A stretch of DNA of 64,000 bases. It comes from Roseateles sp. DAIF2. Its GTDB lineage: Bacteria > Pseudomonadota > Gammaproteobacteria > Burkholderiales > Burkholderiaceae_C. Of this stretch, positions 9,252 through 17,613 are shown piece by piece. The notes under the pieces were generated by a model that saw only the letters and a list, made by a program, of their open reading frames with translations, had not been told where the DNA came from and made no database searches. The stretch is taken from contig NZ_CP049919.1 in assembly GCF_015624425.1 (NCBI RefSeq), positions 868,001-932,000 on the forward strand. The letters are read 5' to 3'. The translations under genes and the position numbers were made by a program. Numbering within the stretch: position 1 is the stretch's first letter; each line of letters begins with the position of its first letter.

Positions 9252-10021
9252 AGGCGTGCGCGCTCACAGGGTGCTTGCTGGTCTTGTCGGCATGCTTCCC
9301 GTCCGTTCATGCCGATCGGGACGGGCAGGCATCGGCGATGGCTTCTCCTCCTCCTCCTCCCGCGATCCTGCCCGGCGCGGTCGAGCGTCTGGGCGTGCAG
9401 CGCTTCGACGAGGCGGCAGCCGCCCTGGAGCGGCCGTTCGCGGAGCCCCTCGAGCTGTTGCTGCGTCGTGACGGCGAGGCGAGGAATGTCATCGCGCCAC
9501 CTCATTGCCGGGCTCTGCTGGACTTGCGGCAGCACATCGTCGGCACCCGGCCCGCGATCGACTGGGGCGTCTTGCAGCAGCGGCTGGCGGATTGTCGGGC
9601 GCTGCAATGGCTGACGCGAGCGGCGCCGCCGCTGCACAGCGCCTTGCCCGTCGATCTGGCGGCGGCGCGCGACACGCGGCTCTGGCCCGCGCAGGCGCTG
9701 CGGCCCGCCGTCTCCCCCGACGAGATGGCCGCTATCCAGGCGCGTCCAGCGGCCAGTCTGCACGAGTTCAGCGGCCGGCGCCAATGGCGGTTCGTCGCCA
9801 GCGCGGGCCAGCAGGGTCAGGTCTTGCAACTGCGAGGCCCGGCCTACGAGCTGCAACTGCAATGGCTGGCGCGCGCCGACTTCGACGGCGACGGCTGGGA
9901 GGACTGGCTGCTGAACTGGCGGGCGCGTGCCGTCGATGGCAGCTGGCAATCGAGCCGCAACCTGCTGCTGACGCGCAAGCCGTCGCGCGCGGGGTCTTTC
10001 TCCGTGCGGGTTTCCGAATAG
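9248..10021 (+). CDS. Putative lipoprotein of unknown function
   Basis: The 257-residue protein begins MKACALTGCLLVLSACFPSV: a short positively charged start, a hydrophobic stretch and a lipobox LSAC with Cys16, so it should be a lipid-anchored periplasmic or outer-membrane protein. The mature part holds DFDGDGWEDW, which resembles an EF-hand or FG-GAP calcium-binding loop, near residue 215. No further domain is recognised. Its ATG overlaps the stop of the metallopeptidase gene (ATGA), which is strong evidence for translational coupling. Confidence 0.72.
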   Translation: MKACALTGCLLVLSACFPSVHADRDGQASAMASPPPPPAILPGAVERLGVQRFDEAAAALERPFAEPLELLLRRDGEARNVIAPPHCRALLDLRQHIVGTRPAIDWGVLQQRLADCRALQWLTRAAPPLHSALPVDLAAARDTRLWPAQALRPAVSPDEMAAIQARPAASLHEFSGRRQWRFVASAGQQGQVLQLRGPAYELQLQWLARADFDGDGWEDWLLNWRARAVDGSWQSSRNLLLTRKPSRAGSFSVRVSE

Positions 10022-10062
10022 GCGGCCAAGCGTTATCGTGGGCGCTCAGGCTCCCGCCCGCC

Positions 10063-10380
10063 ATGTCACGTTCGAAACGTACCCCCGGCCCATCAGCCCG
10101 TCGCTGCCCCTGCTGCTCGATGGTGAACCGCCTCTGCTTTTGGGGGCCTCGGCCTCCGGCCGTCTGGAAGCGGCCGGTGTTGTGGGCCTGCGCGGCGCTG
10201 CTGGCGCTGGGCTTTGGTGCGCTGATCCTCTGGCAACTCGTCGCGGCGATGAAGGGCGCATCGACGGGGGCCGGCCTCATCCTGCTGGCTGGCGCCCTGT
10301 GTGCGCTGGGGCTGCTGGGCCTGTGGGTCGCCTGGCGCGGCTGCGAGGCCTGCGTGGCCCGGGTGTTCGGGGAGCTCTGA
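10063..10380 (+). CDS. Small membrane protein, two predicted TM helices
   Basis: The 105-residue product has a short basic N-terminus with several Cys (RRCPCCSMVNRLCF), then two hydrophobic segments, VLWACAALLALGFGALILWQ and a second of similar length ending WVAWRG. The start is uncertain because no good ribosome site is visible. It sits 41 bp behind the lipoprotein gene. No family is recognised. Confidence 0.5.
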   Translation: MSRSKRTPGPSARRCPCCSMVNRLCFWGPRPPAVWKRPVLWACAALLALGFGALILWQLVAAMKGASTGAGLILLAGALCALGLLGLWVAWRGCEACVARVFGEL

Positions 10381-10408
10381 ACGCTCGGCGCGAAAGGAGC
10401 TATCGGCG

Positions 10409-10804
10409 ATGCGCCTGGAACCCTATGTCCGTGTCGACGGCCGCTATGCCTTCTCGCTGACGGTCGAGGAACTACTGCGCCTGCGCGGTGAACCCTGGCG
10501 GCGGCAGCGCAATACGGTCGAGCTGGATGCCTATGACTATGGCGACATGGTGTTCCGCTTCCAGGACGGCGGGCGGCTGGAGGAGATCACGCTGCAGGCG
10601 CCGGTGCTGGAGCCGGGGCCGGTGCTGGCGGTGCCGTTCGCGAGCCTGGCGGACTTTGTCGAGGCACAGGATCCGCAGCACTTCCGTCGCGCCGGCTTCC
10701 TGGTCAGCCCGGCGCTGGGCATCGCCTTCGATCCCGGCGAGCCTTGCTGGCTGACCGTGCTGGCGCGCTTTTGCCTGCCGCAATGGGAGGCGTTGGGAGG
10801 CTAG
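10409..10804 (+). CDS. Hypothetical protein, 131 aa
   Basis: This soluble protein, MRLEPYVRVDGRYAFSLTVE..., is preceded by an AAAGGAG ribosome site. It has no signal or membrane segment. The pattern of short beta-strands (DYGDMVFRFQDGGRLEEITL) suggests a small alpha/beta fold, possibly immunity-protein-like, but no family is recognised. It is the last gene of the rightward run that starts with the patatin gene. Its stop codon lies inside the long inverted repeat that follows. Confidence 0.6.
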   Translation: MRLEPYVRVDGRYAFSLTVEELLRLRGEPWRRQRNTVELDAYDYGDMVFRFQDGGRLEEITLQAPVLEPGPVLAVPFASLADFVEAQDPQHFRRAGFLVSPALGIAFDPGEPCWLTVLARFCLPQWEALGG

Positions 10805-10974
10805 GGCCTGTTAACGCTACGGCAGCAGGTCACAACCCTTCGGGAAGGCCCACCCCCAGGGGCCACTCGTCGTTGCAACGCTGGCCCGCACGCGAGTGCG
10901 GGCGGCGCGCTGCGCCTAGATTGGCCCCTGGGGGCGAGCCTTCGCGGCCTACTGCCGTAGCGTTAACAGGCCCT
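10803..10974. repeat. 172-bp long inverted repeat (MITE-like or terminator element)
   Basis: The terminal arms 10803-10825 and 10952-10974 are perfect 23-bp inverted repeats (AGGGCCTGTTAACGCTACGG...). A second 13-bp pair lies inside (10853-10865 with 10922-10934), and an apex hairpin GCCCGCAC-GCGA-GTGCGGGC lies at 10884-10903. The whole element can fold into one long cruciform or hairpin. It codes for nothing and lies between convergent genes. Confidence 0.85.
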
Positions 10975-10982
10975 GGTTTTCC

Positions 10983-11363
10983 TCATCGCCCGGCGCAGGG
11001 ACTGCTGCGCGATGCGTTGAAGGAGGCCTGGCGCGGCTGGGCCACGCTGATGCTGGGCCGGCCGCCGGGTCCGTTCAGCACGATGTTGGTGATCTTGAAC
11101 GAGTAGATGCTGCTGCTGTTCTTGCCGCTGTTGTTGTAGCGCACATGGACGCGGTCGCCGGTCTCGAGGGTGCTGAGCCCGCCCGCATAGGCGATCAGCA
11201 CGGCCTCGCCGGCGAACACAAAGTCCAGCCGGCGGTCCTGGTCCAGCGTGATCGGGTTGCCCGGCGCCACGCGGGCGCAGCGCGGCAGCTCGCCGGCATG
11301 GGCGGCCGGGAGCAGCAGCGCGGCGCACAGGAGAAGTAGGGTTGAGGAGCGGGCGTCCGGCAT
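10983..11363 (-). CDS. Small exported protein of unknown function
   Basis: The start at 11363 gives a 126-residue protein whose first 23 residues, MPDARSSTLLLLCAALLLPA ending AHA, form a clear Sec signal peptide. The mature part is about 100 residues with a short beta-rich run (RVHVRYNNSGKNSSSIYSFK). The frame is open further upstream, but the signal peptide fixes the start. It is convergent with the preceding rightward genes, with the long inverted repeat between them. No family is recognised. Confidence 0.65.
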   Translation of the reverse strand: MPDARSSTLLLLCAALLLPAAHAGELPRCARVAPGNPITLDQDRRLDFVFAGEAVLIAYAGGLSTLETGDRVHVRYNNSGKNSSSIYSFKITNIVLNGPGGRPSISVAQPRQASFNASRSSPCAGR

Positions 11364-11563
11364 CGGGCCTTGATCGGTTGAAGGAAGAAGACAAGGGGCG
11401 CAGCCTAGGCCCCTGCAGCTGGCGAGCGCAAGACCGCATTGCGGATATCGATGCTGCGCCAGCGCATGTGGAGGAACATCGGCAGGCATATGCGAAAAGC
11501 GTTCATGCGTATGCGCAGGCTTTTCTTGGCCGGTGCCGGGGCGCGGCCTACATTGGACCGACC

Positions 11564-12487
11564 ATGCCCCCACAAGCCGCCTTCGCCACGCATTCTTCTT
11601 CTCCACCTGCCGCTGCCGCGCTGCCGGCGCAGGACTTCCAGATCCAGGCCTTCGAAGGGGCGCCGCTGGGCGCCGAGGTGCTGGGCCTGGACCTCGGCCG
11701 GCCGCTCAGCGCCGCCGATTTCCAGCGCCTGCATCGCGCGCATCTGGACCACCATGTGCTGGTGTTCCGCGAGCAACGCATCACGCCGGCGCAGCAGGTC
11801 GAGTTCAGCCGTCGCTGGGGTGCGCTGCAGATCCATGTGCTGCGCCAGTTCCAGCTCGGGGGGCAGCCGGAGATCCTGCGCATCTCCAATATCCGCGACG
11901 CGGCCGGCCAGCCGATCGGGCTGGGCGATGCCGGGCATTACTGGCATTCGGACCTGTCGTACAAGGAGCAGCCCAGCCTGGGCTCGATGCTGCATGCGCA
12001 GGAGCTGCCTGCCGAGGGCGGCGACACCCTGTTCGCCAACCAGCATCTGGCCTGGGAGACCCTGCCCAAGGCGCTGCGCGCGCAGATCGACGGCCTGCGT
12101 GCCGAGCACAGCTATCTGGCTCGCTACGAGGAGCTGCGCGCGCGCAACCCCTGGCGCCCGCGGCTGACGCAGGCGCAGATCGACGAGGTGAGGCCGGTCG
12201 TGCAGCCGGTGGTGCGCACGCATCCGGAGACCGGCCGCAAGGCCCTGTTCGTCAGCGAGCATTTCACGACCCGCATCGTCGGCCTGCCCGAGACCGAGAG
12301 CCGCGCGCTGCTGGACGAGCTGTTCGCGCACAGCGTCAAGCCCGAGTTCGTCTACCGCCATCGCTGGCAGCCGCATGACCTGGTGTTCTGGGACAACCGC
12401 TCGCTGCTGCATCTGGCCGCCGGCTGCCCGGACCATCTGCGCCGCCTGCTCTACCGCACCACCATCGAAGGCGATCAGCCGCACTGA
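11564..12487 (+). CDS. TauD/TfdA-family 2-oxoglutarate-dependent dioxygenase
   Basis: This 307-residue enzyme of the alpha-ketoglutarate and Fe(II)-dependent TauD/TfdA family has the iron ligands H128 and D130 (HYWHSDLS) and the distal H283 (WDNRSLLHLA), with the cosubstrate-binding Arg in LLYRTTIEG near the C-terminus. Such enzymes hydroxylate sulfonates, sulfate esters, phenoxyacetates or related small acids, releasing sulfite or an aldehyde. It is immediately followed by an ABC importer of the taurine/nitrate class, so it probably acts on whatever that importer brings in. Exact substrate unknown; an organosulfur compound is likely. Confidence 0.9.
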   Translation: MPPQAAFATHSSSPPAAAALPAQDFQIQAFEGAPLGAEVLGLDLGRPLSAADFQRLHRAHLDHHVLVFREQRITPAQQVEFSRRWGALQIHVLRQFQLGGQPEILRISNIRDAAGQPIGLGDAGHYWHSDLSYKEQPSLGSMLHAQELPAEGGDTLFANQHLAWETLPKALRAQIDGLRAEHSYLARYEELRARNPWRPRLTQAQIDEVRPVVQPVVRTHPETGRKALFVSEHFTTRIVGLPETESRALLDELFAHSVKPEFVYRHRWQPHDLVFWDNRSLLHLAAGCPDHLRRLLYRTTIEGDQPH

Positions 12488-12491
12488 ATCC

Positions 12492-13508
12492 ATGAAGACA
12501 AGAAGACGCCTCATCACCACGCGCCTCGCGGCGCTGGGCCTGGCCGCGCTCGCGCTCGGTGGCGCGGCCCGGGCCGAGGGCCAGATCCGCATCGCCGAGC
12601 AGTTCGGCGTCGTCTACCTGCTGCTGAACATCGCGCAGGACCAGAAGCTGATCGAGAAGCATGGCAAGGCCCAGGGCCTGGACATCAAGGTCGAGAACGT
12701 CAAGCTCTCCGGCGGCGCGGCGGTCAACGACGCGCTGCTGTCCGGCAGCATCGACGTGGCGGGCGCCGGCGTCGGCCCGCTCTTGACCCTGTGGGACCGC
12801 ACCCAGGGCCGGCAGAACGTGCGCGGCATCGCCTCGCTGGGCAACTTCCCCTACTACCTGACCACCAACAATCCGGCGGTCAAGACGATTGCCGATTTCA
12901 GCGACAAGGACCGCATCGCGCTGCCGGCGGTCGGCGTGTCGGTGCAGTCGCGCGTGCTGCAGCTGGCCTCGGCCAAGCTCTGGGGCGACGCGCACTACAA
13001 CAGGCTCGACAAGCTGCAGATCGCTGTGCCGCATCCGGAGGCGACCGCGGCGATCATCAAGGGCGGCACCGAGATCAGCGCGCATTTCGGCAACCCGCCG
13101 TTCCAGGAGCAGGGCCTGGCCGGCAACCCGAACGCGCGCATCGTGCTGAAGAGCTACGAGGTGCTGGGCGGCCCCGCCTCGGCCACCGTGCTCTACGGCA
13201 CCGAGAAGTTCCGCAAGGAGAACCCGAAGACCTACAAGGCCTTCGTCGACGCGCTGGCCGAGGCGGCCCGCTTCGCCAGCGACAAGCCGGAGCAATCGGC
13301 CGACATCTTCCTGCGCACCAACAACTCCAAGCTGGATCGCGACTTCCTGATCAAGATCATCAAGAACCCCGAGGTGCAGTTCAAGCTGACGCCGCAGAAC
13401 ACCTACGCGCTGGCCGACTTCATGCACCGGGTCGGCGCGATCAAGAACCGGCCGGCCTCGGCGAAGGACTATTTCTTCGACGACGCGCATAACGCCGCCG
13501 GCAGCTGA
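12492..13508 (+). CDS. ABC importer substrate-binding protein (NitT/TauT family)
   Basis: The 338-residue protein has a twin-Arg-containing signal sequence (MKTRRRLITTRLAALGLAAL... cut near ARA-EG) and an SsuA/TauA-like periplasmic binding domain (IRIAEQFGVVYLLLNIAQDQ, AAVNDALLSGSIDVAGAGVG). It starts 4 bp after the dioxygenase stop, so the two are co-transcribed. The ligand is probably an aliphatic sulfonate or similar anion, which is an inference from family and partner enzyme. Confidence 0.88.
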   Translation: MKTRRRLITTRLAALGLAALALGGAARAEGQIRIAEQFGVVYLLLNIAQDQKLIEKHGKAQGLDIKVENVKLSGGAAVNDALLSGSIDVAGAGVGPLLTLWDRTQGRQNVRGIASLGNFPYYLTTNNPAVKTIADFSDKDRIALPAVGVSVQSRVLQLASAKLWGDAHYNRLDKLQIAVPHPEATAAIIKGGTEISAHFGNPPFQEQGLAGNPNARIVLKSYEVLGGPASATVLYGTEKFRKENPKTYKAFVDALAEAARFASDKPEQSADIFLRTNNSKLDRDFLIKIIKNPEVQFKLTPQNTYALADFMHRVGAIKNRPASAKDYFFDDAHNAAGS

Positions 13509-13562
13509 AATGGAACTGCCCCTCGCCCAGTCCCGCCCCGCTGAACGCGGGTGGGCCCGGTC

Positions 13563-13654
13563 GGTCCCCCGGGGGGACGCCGAGTTGCCCGGGCATCGAG
13601 CCCTGGCAACTCGGCAGGCGGGCCGGCTCGGGAGCGGCCCAGCGCTCGGCCCGG
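13563..13654. repeat. GC-rich intergenic palindromic repeat, copy B
   Basis: This is the second copy of the element at 3031. It has the same head (GGTCCCCC-GGGGGGAC) and the same tail (GGGCCGGCTCGGGAGCGGCC then GCGCTCGGCCCG). The central hairpin here is CCGAGTTGCC (13580-13589) paired with GGCAACTCGG (13605-13614), a sequence unlike copy A but still fully complementary. It sits between the binding-protein gene and the ATPase gene of one importer and may set their relative expression. Confidence 0.8.
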
Positions 13655-13712
13655 AAAAACATGCCCTGTTTCATGCGTCGAGGGGCGTGCGAAGCGCGGT
13701 GGAGCAACTGAG

Positions 13713-14543
13713 ATGAGCCCCGGCGCACCGGCCGTCACGCCGATCCGCAAGCCCGCGCCGCTGCTGGCGGTGGACCGGGTCAGCCTGCAGTACCGTACGC
13801 CGGACCGCCTGGTACAGGCGACGCATGAGGTCAGCTTCGAGGTGCATGAGGCCGAGCGCTATGTGCTGCTGGGCCCCTCGGGCTGCGGCAAGTCCAGCCT
13901 GCTGAAGGCGGTGGCCGGCTTCGTCGCGCCGGCCGGCGGCGAGATCCGGCTCGAGGGTCAGGTCGTGCGCGGGCCGGGGCCGGACCGCATCGTGGTGTTC
14001 CAGGAGTTCGACCAACTGCCGCCCTGGAAGACGGTGCTGCAGAACGTCGAGTTCCCGCTGCTGGCCTCGCGCAGCCTGGGCCGCAAGGAGGCGGCCGAGC
14101 GCGCACGGCATTACCTGGCCAAGGTCGGGCTGGCCGGCTTTGCCCTGGCTTATCCGCACCAGCTGTCCGGCGGCATGAAGCAACGCGTCGCGATCGCGCG
14201 GGCGCTGGCGATGCAGCCGCGCGCGCTGCTGATGGACGAGCCCTTCGCGGCGCTGGACGCGCTGACCCGGCGCAAGATGCAGGAGGAGCTGCTGGCGCTG
14301 TGGGACGAGGTGCGCTTCACCCTGCTGTTCGTCACGCATTCGATCGAGGAGGCGCTGGTGGTGGGGAGCCGCATCGCGCTGCTGTCGCCGCATCCGGGCC
14401 GGCTGCGCGCCGAGATCAACAGCCATGCCTACGATCTGCAGAGCCTGGGCGGCGCTGCCTTCCAGGCCAGCGCTCAGCGCATCCACCGCCTGCTGTTCGA
14501 GGAAGCCGAGCCCGAGGCACTCGCGCTGGCGCGGACCGCATGA
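13713..14543 (+). CDS. ABC importer ATP-binding protein (SsuB/TauB type)
   Basis: The 276-residue ATPase has Walker A GPSGCGKSS, Q-loop VVFQEFDQLPPW, signature LSGGMKQRVAIARALA, Walker B ALLMDEPFAALDALTR and the switch His in FVTHSIEEAL. These features place it in the nitrate/sulfonate/taurine importer family. It lies 204 bp after the binding-protein gene, with repeat B in between, and overlaps the permease start by 4 bp (ATGA). It powers the importer with the products of the flanking genes. Confidence 0.93.
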   Translation: MSPGAPAVTPIRKPAPLLAVDRVSLQYRTPDRLVQATHEVSFEVHEAERYVLLGPSGCGKSSLLKAVAGFVAPAGGEIRLEGQVVRGPGPDRIVVFQEFDQLPPWKTVLQNVEFPLLASRSLGRKEAAERARHYLAKVGLAGFALAYPHQLSGGMKQRVAIARALAMQPRALLMDEPFAALDALTRRKMQEELLALWDEVRFTLLFVTHSIEEALVVGSRIALLSPHPGRLRAEINSHAYDLQSLGGAAFQASAQRIHRLLFEEAEPEALALARTA

Positions 14544-15421
14544 ACAACACCGTCCTGCCCACGCCACCGATCCGCCCCGAGTTCGAGCGCGCGCTGCCCC
14601 CGCTGGACGCGGCCGCGCTGCCGGAGCGAGCGCTGCCGCTGGCCGCGCGCGCCTGGCAGCAGGGCTGGCTGCGCCGCGGCCTGATCCTGCTCGTGCTGGC
14701 CCTGGCATGGGAGCTGGTCGCGCGCTGGCAGGCCAACGACCTGCTGCTGCCGACCTTCGGCCAGACCGCCCGCGCGGTGGCCGAGGGCCTGGCCAGCGGC
14801 GAGCTGATCACCAAGGCGCGCATCTCGCTGGCCCTGCTGCTGCAGGGCTATGCCGGCGGCGTGCTGGCGGCCTTCGGCCTGACGACCCTGGCCGTGTCGA
14901 CCCGCCTCGGGCGCGACCTGCTGGCGACGCTGACCGCGATGTTCAACCCGCTGCCGGCGATCGCGCTGCTGCCGCTGGCCCTGCTGTGGTTCGGCCTGGG
15001 CGCGGGCAGCCTGATCTTCGTGCTGATCCATGCGGTGCTGTGGCCGCTGGCGCTGAACATGCATGCCGGCTTTCAGGCCGTGCCCGAGACCCTGCGCATG
15101 GCCGGGCGCAACTACGGCCTGACGGGGCTGCGCTATGTGCTGCAGATCCTGGTGCCGGCGGCGCTGCCGGCGATCCTGGCCGGGCTGCGCATCGGCTGGG
15201 CCTTCGCCTGGCGCACCCTGATCGCGGCCGAGCTGGTGTTCGGCGCCTCATCGGGCCGGGGCGGGCTCGGCTGGTACATCTTCCAGAACCGCAACGAGCT
15301 CTACACCGACCGCGTCTTCGCCGGGTTGGTGCTGGTGATCCTGATCGGCCTGGCGGTCGAGAGCCTGGTGTTCAACACCTTGGAGCGGCTGACGGTCAAA
15401 CGCTGGGGGATGCAGCGTTAG
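14540..15421 (+). CDS. ABC importer permease (SsuC/TauC type)
   Basis: The 293-residue inner-membrane protein has about six helices and the EAA-type coupling loop (GRNYGLTGLRYVLQILVPAA LPAILAGLRIG, split here for length). It follows a cytoplasmic N-terminal tail of about 45 residues, longer than usual. Its ATG overlaps the stop of the ATPase gene. Its stop codon overlaps by 3 bp that of the leftward histidine kinase gene. Confidence 0.92.
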   Translation: MNNTVLPTPPIRPEFERALPPLDAAALPERALPLAARAWQQGWLRRGLILLVLALAWELVARWQANDLLLPTFGQTARAVAEGLASGELITKARISLALLLQGYAGGVLAAFGLTTLAVSTRLGRDLLATLTAMFNPLPAIALLPLALLWFGLGAGSLIFVLIHAVLWPLALNMHAGFQAVPETLRMAGRNYGLTGLRYVLQILVPAALPAILAGLRIGWAFAWRTLIAAELVFGASSGRGGLGWYIFQNRNELYTDRVFAGLVLVILIGLAVESLVFNTLERLTVKRWGMQR

Positions 15422-16674
15422 GCCGGCCGCGCCACCGGCCATTCGACGACAAAGGTCGTGCCCTCGTCGGGCCGGCTCTTCACCTGGATCGCACCGCACA
15501 GCGCGTCGATCATCTGCTTGACCACCACCAGGCCCAGCCCGGTGCCCTGCACGCGGCCGTCATGCTCCTGGCCCAGGCGGTTGAAGGGCTGGAACAGCTG
15601 GGCCTGCTGCTCGTCGCTGAGGCCCACGCCGGTGTCCGCCACCTCGATGCGCAGCCGGTCCTCGTGCAGCGAGAGCCGCGCGGTGACGCTGCCGCCGGGG
15701 CGGTTGTACTTGATCGCATTGGTCAGCAGATTGGCCAGCACCTGGCGCAGGCGCCGGCCGTCGGAGACCACCACTGCGCTGTCGCCCGCCAGGTGCAGCG
15801 CGATATGGCGCTCCTGCGCGGCCTGGGCCACCATGTCGCGGCAATCGTCCAGCACGGCGTTCAGGTCGACCGGCTCCTCGGCCACCTGCAGCATGCCGGC
15901 CTCGATGCGGGCGATGTCCAGCACATCGTCGACCAGCTTCAGCAGATGCCAGCCGGCGGTCTCGATATGCCGCAGCCAATCGTGCTGGCGCTCGGACAGG
16001 CGCTGCGACTCGCCGGCCAGCAGCTGGGCGAAGCCCAGCACCGCGTTCAGCGGCGTGCGCAGCTCATGGCTCATGCGCGAGAGGAACTCGCTCTTGGCGC
16101 GGCTGGCCTGCTCGGCCGCGGCGCGGGCGCGGTCGGCGTCCTGCAGGCGCAGGCGCTCGGCCGTCTCCAGCTCCAGCGCGCGGGTGCGCTCCAGCACGCG
16201 CTGCTCCAGCTGCTGGCTCAGCTGCTGCAGCCGCGCCTCGGCCGCGCGGCGCTCCGCCACCTCGGTCTCCAGCCGCCCCACCATCTGCTCCAGGGTCGCG
16301 GTGCTGGGCAGGCGCAGCGCCGCCGGCATCAGCCACCACAGCGCGATCGCGGTCACCACCGAGACGCCGGCCGTCGCGGCCTTGGTATAGCCCTGCAACC
16401 AGTACTGCGGCCACCAGATCGTCAGGATGTCCACCACATGGGTGCTGCCGCACAGGAAGATGAAGGCCGAGAACATCAGGAAGATCCAGTTGAACTTCAG
16501 GTCCTGGCGGCGCCGCACGAAGACCAGCAGGGTCAGCGGGATCGAGAAGTAGGCCAGCGCGATCAGCATGTCGGAGCCGACCATCAGCCCGAGCAGGGTG
16601 GGGCTCCACTGGAAGCAGTAGCCATGCGGCAGAAAGCCCTGGCTGGCGGTCCATTGCAGCAGATCCTGACCCAT
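15418..16674 (-). CDS. Sensor histidine kinase with ethylene-receptor-like N-terminal domain
   Basis: The protein has 418 residues. Residues about 28-118 form three membrane helices closely matching the ethylene-binding domain of plant ETR1: D35 within SDMLIALAYFSIPL and the copper-ligand pair C75 and H79 in FIFLCGSTHVVD. A coiled coil follows (about 125-190), then HisKA (H203 in SHELRTPLN) and an HATPase domain (N box NLLTNAIKYN, G boxes DTGVGLS and GTGLGL). No receiver domain and no adjacent response regulator are seen. The domain probably senses ethylene or another small hydrophobic or metal-bound ligand. The kinase call is firm; the ligand is inferred. Confidence 0.9.
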   Translation of the reverse strand: MGQDLLQWTASQGFLPHGYCFQWSPTLLGLMVGSDMLIALAYFSIPLTLLVFVRRRQDLKFNWIFLMFSAFIFLCGSTHVVDILTIWWPQYWLQGYTKAATAGVSVVTAIALWWLMPAALRLPSTATLEQMVGRLETEVAERRAAEARLQQLSQQLEQRVLERTRALELETAERLRLQDADRARAAAEQASRAKSEFLSRMSHELRTPLNAVLGFAQLLAGESQRLSERQHDWLRHIETAGWHLLKLVDDVLDIARIEAGMLQVAEEPVDLNAVLDDCRDMVAQAAQERHIALHLAGDSAVVVSDGRRLRQVLANLLTNAIKYNRPGGSVTARLSLHEDRLRIEVADTGVGLSDEQQAQLFQPFNRLGQEHDGRVQGTGLGLVVVKQMIDALCGAIQVKSRPDEGTTFVVEWPVARPA

Positions 16675-16791
16675 ATGGTTCTCCCTGTCGGCGGCGCCCG
16701 CTCTTTATGCTCTCGCCGCGCGATGCTGGCAAGCGCGGCGATGCCGCCGGCGTCCTGTGTCCGCGTGACATGCGCTACGCTGCCTGCCACG

Positions 16792-17211
16792 ATGTCTTCC
16801 GCCCACCACGCCGCCGCCCCGTTCCCCTTGCGCCTGCCGCCGGGCGCGGACCTGCGCCGCGCCTTGCAGGCCGAACTGCTGACGCAGGGCCAGCGCGCCG
16901 GCTTCGTGCTGGCCGGCATTGGCAGTCTCTGCGGCGCCGCGCTGCGCCTGGCCGGCGCGCGGGAGCCGCTGCTGCTGACGGGCGACATCGAGATCCTGAG
17001 CCTGAGCGGCAGCCTCTCGCCCGACGGCGCCCATCTGCATATCAGCCTGGCCGATGCCGACGGGCGCGTGCTGGGCGGCCATGTGGCGCCGGGCTGCCTC
17101 GTGCGCACCACGGCCGAGCTGCTGCTGCTCTGGCTGCCGGACTGGGATTTCGCCCGCGAGCCCGATCCCGCCACCGGCTACCCGGAGCTGCGCGTGCGGC
17201 CTCGGGCATGA
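16792..17211 (+). CDS. PPC-domain (DUF296) protein
   Basis: The 139-residue protein is a single PPC/DUF296 domain: IGSLCGAALRLAG, then GDIEILSLSGSLSPDGAHLH, then VLGGHVAPGCLVRTTAELLL. In plants this domain occurs in AT-hook proteins. The bacterial stand-alone versions form trimers of unknown role. The start at MSSAHHAAAP is chosen over in-frame upstream ATGs because it gives the usual domain length. It is divergent from the histidine kinase gene. Confidence 0.85.
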   Translation: MSSAHHAAAPFPLRLPPGADLRRALQAELLTQGQRAGFVLAGIGSLCGAALRLAGAREPLLLTGDIEILSLSGSLSPDGAHLHISLADADGRVLGGHVAPGCLVRTTAELLLLWLPDWDFAREPDPATGYPELRVRPRA

Positions 17212-17247
17212 TGGCGGGCCTGTCTGGCATCGAGGGAGAAGAGGGCC

Positions 17248-17586
17248 ATGGGCCTGGAGTTCGCAAAGACCCTGGCGCTGTTCGTCGCCACCGCGCTGGC
17301 CGAGATCGCCGGCTGCTACCTGCCCTGGCTCTGGCTGAAGAAGGACGGCTCGGCCTGGCTGCTGCTGCCCGCCGTGTTGTGCCTGGCCCTGTTTGCCTGG
17401 CTGCTGAGCCTGCATCCGCAGGCCGCGGGCCGGGTCTACGCGGCCTATGGCGGCGTCTACATCGGCGCGGCGCTGGCCTGGCTGTGGCTGGTCGACGGCC
17501 TGAAGCCCAGCCCCTGGGACCTGGCCGGTGCGGCCGTCGCGCTGTGCGGCATGGCGCTGATCATGTTGCAGCCCCAGCGCGGCTGA
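17248..17586 (+). CDS. ynfA: YnfA/UPF0060-family small membrane protein
   Basis: The 112-residue product has four hydrophobic helices and the family landmarks [29 protein letters not shown] and a C-terminal [20 protein letters not shown]0060 proteins resemble small-multidrug-resistance exporters, including the conserved Glu in the first helix (here in ALAEIAG). GGGAGAAGAGG precedes the ATG. It lies in a tight rightward run with the PPC gene and the oxidoreductase gene. Confidence 0.92.
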   Translation: MGLEFAKTLALFVATALAEIAGCYLPWLWLKKDGSAWLLLPAVLCLALFAWLLSLHPQAAGRVYAAYGGVYIGAALAWLWLVDGLKPSPWDLAGAAVALCGMALIMLQPQRG

Positions 17587-17613
17587 CGCGATGGTGATCA
17601 AGGAGCGGTCGAG

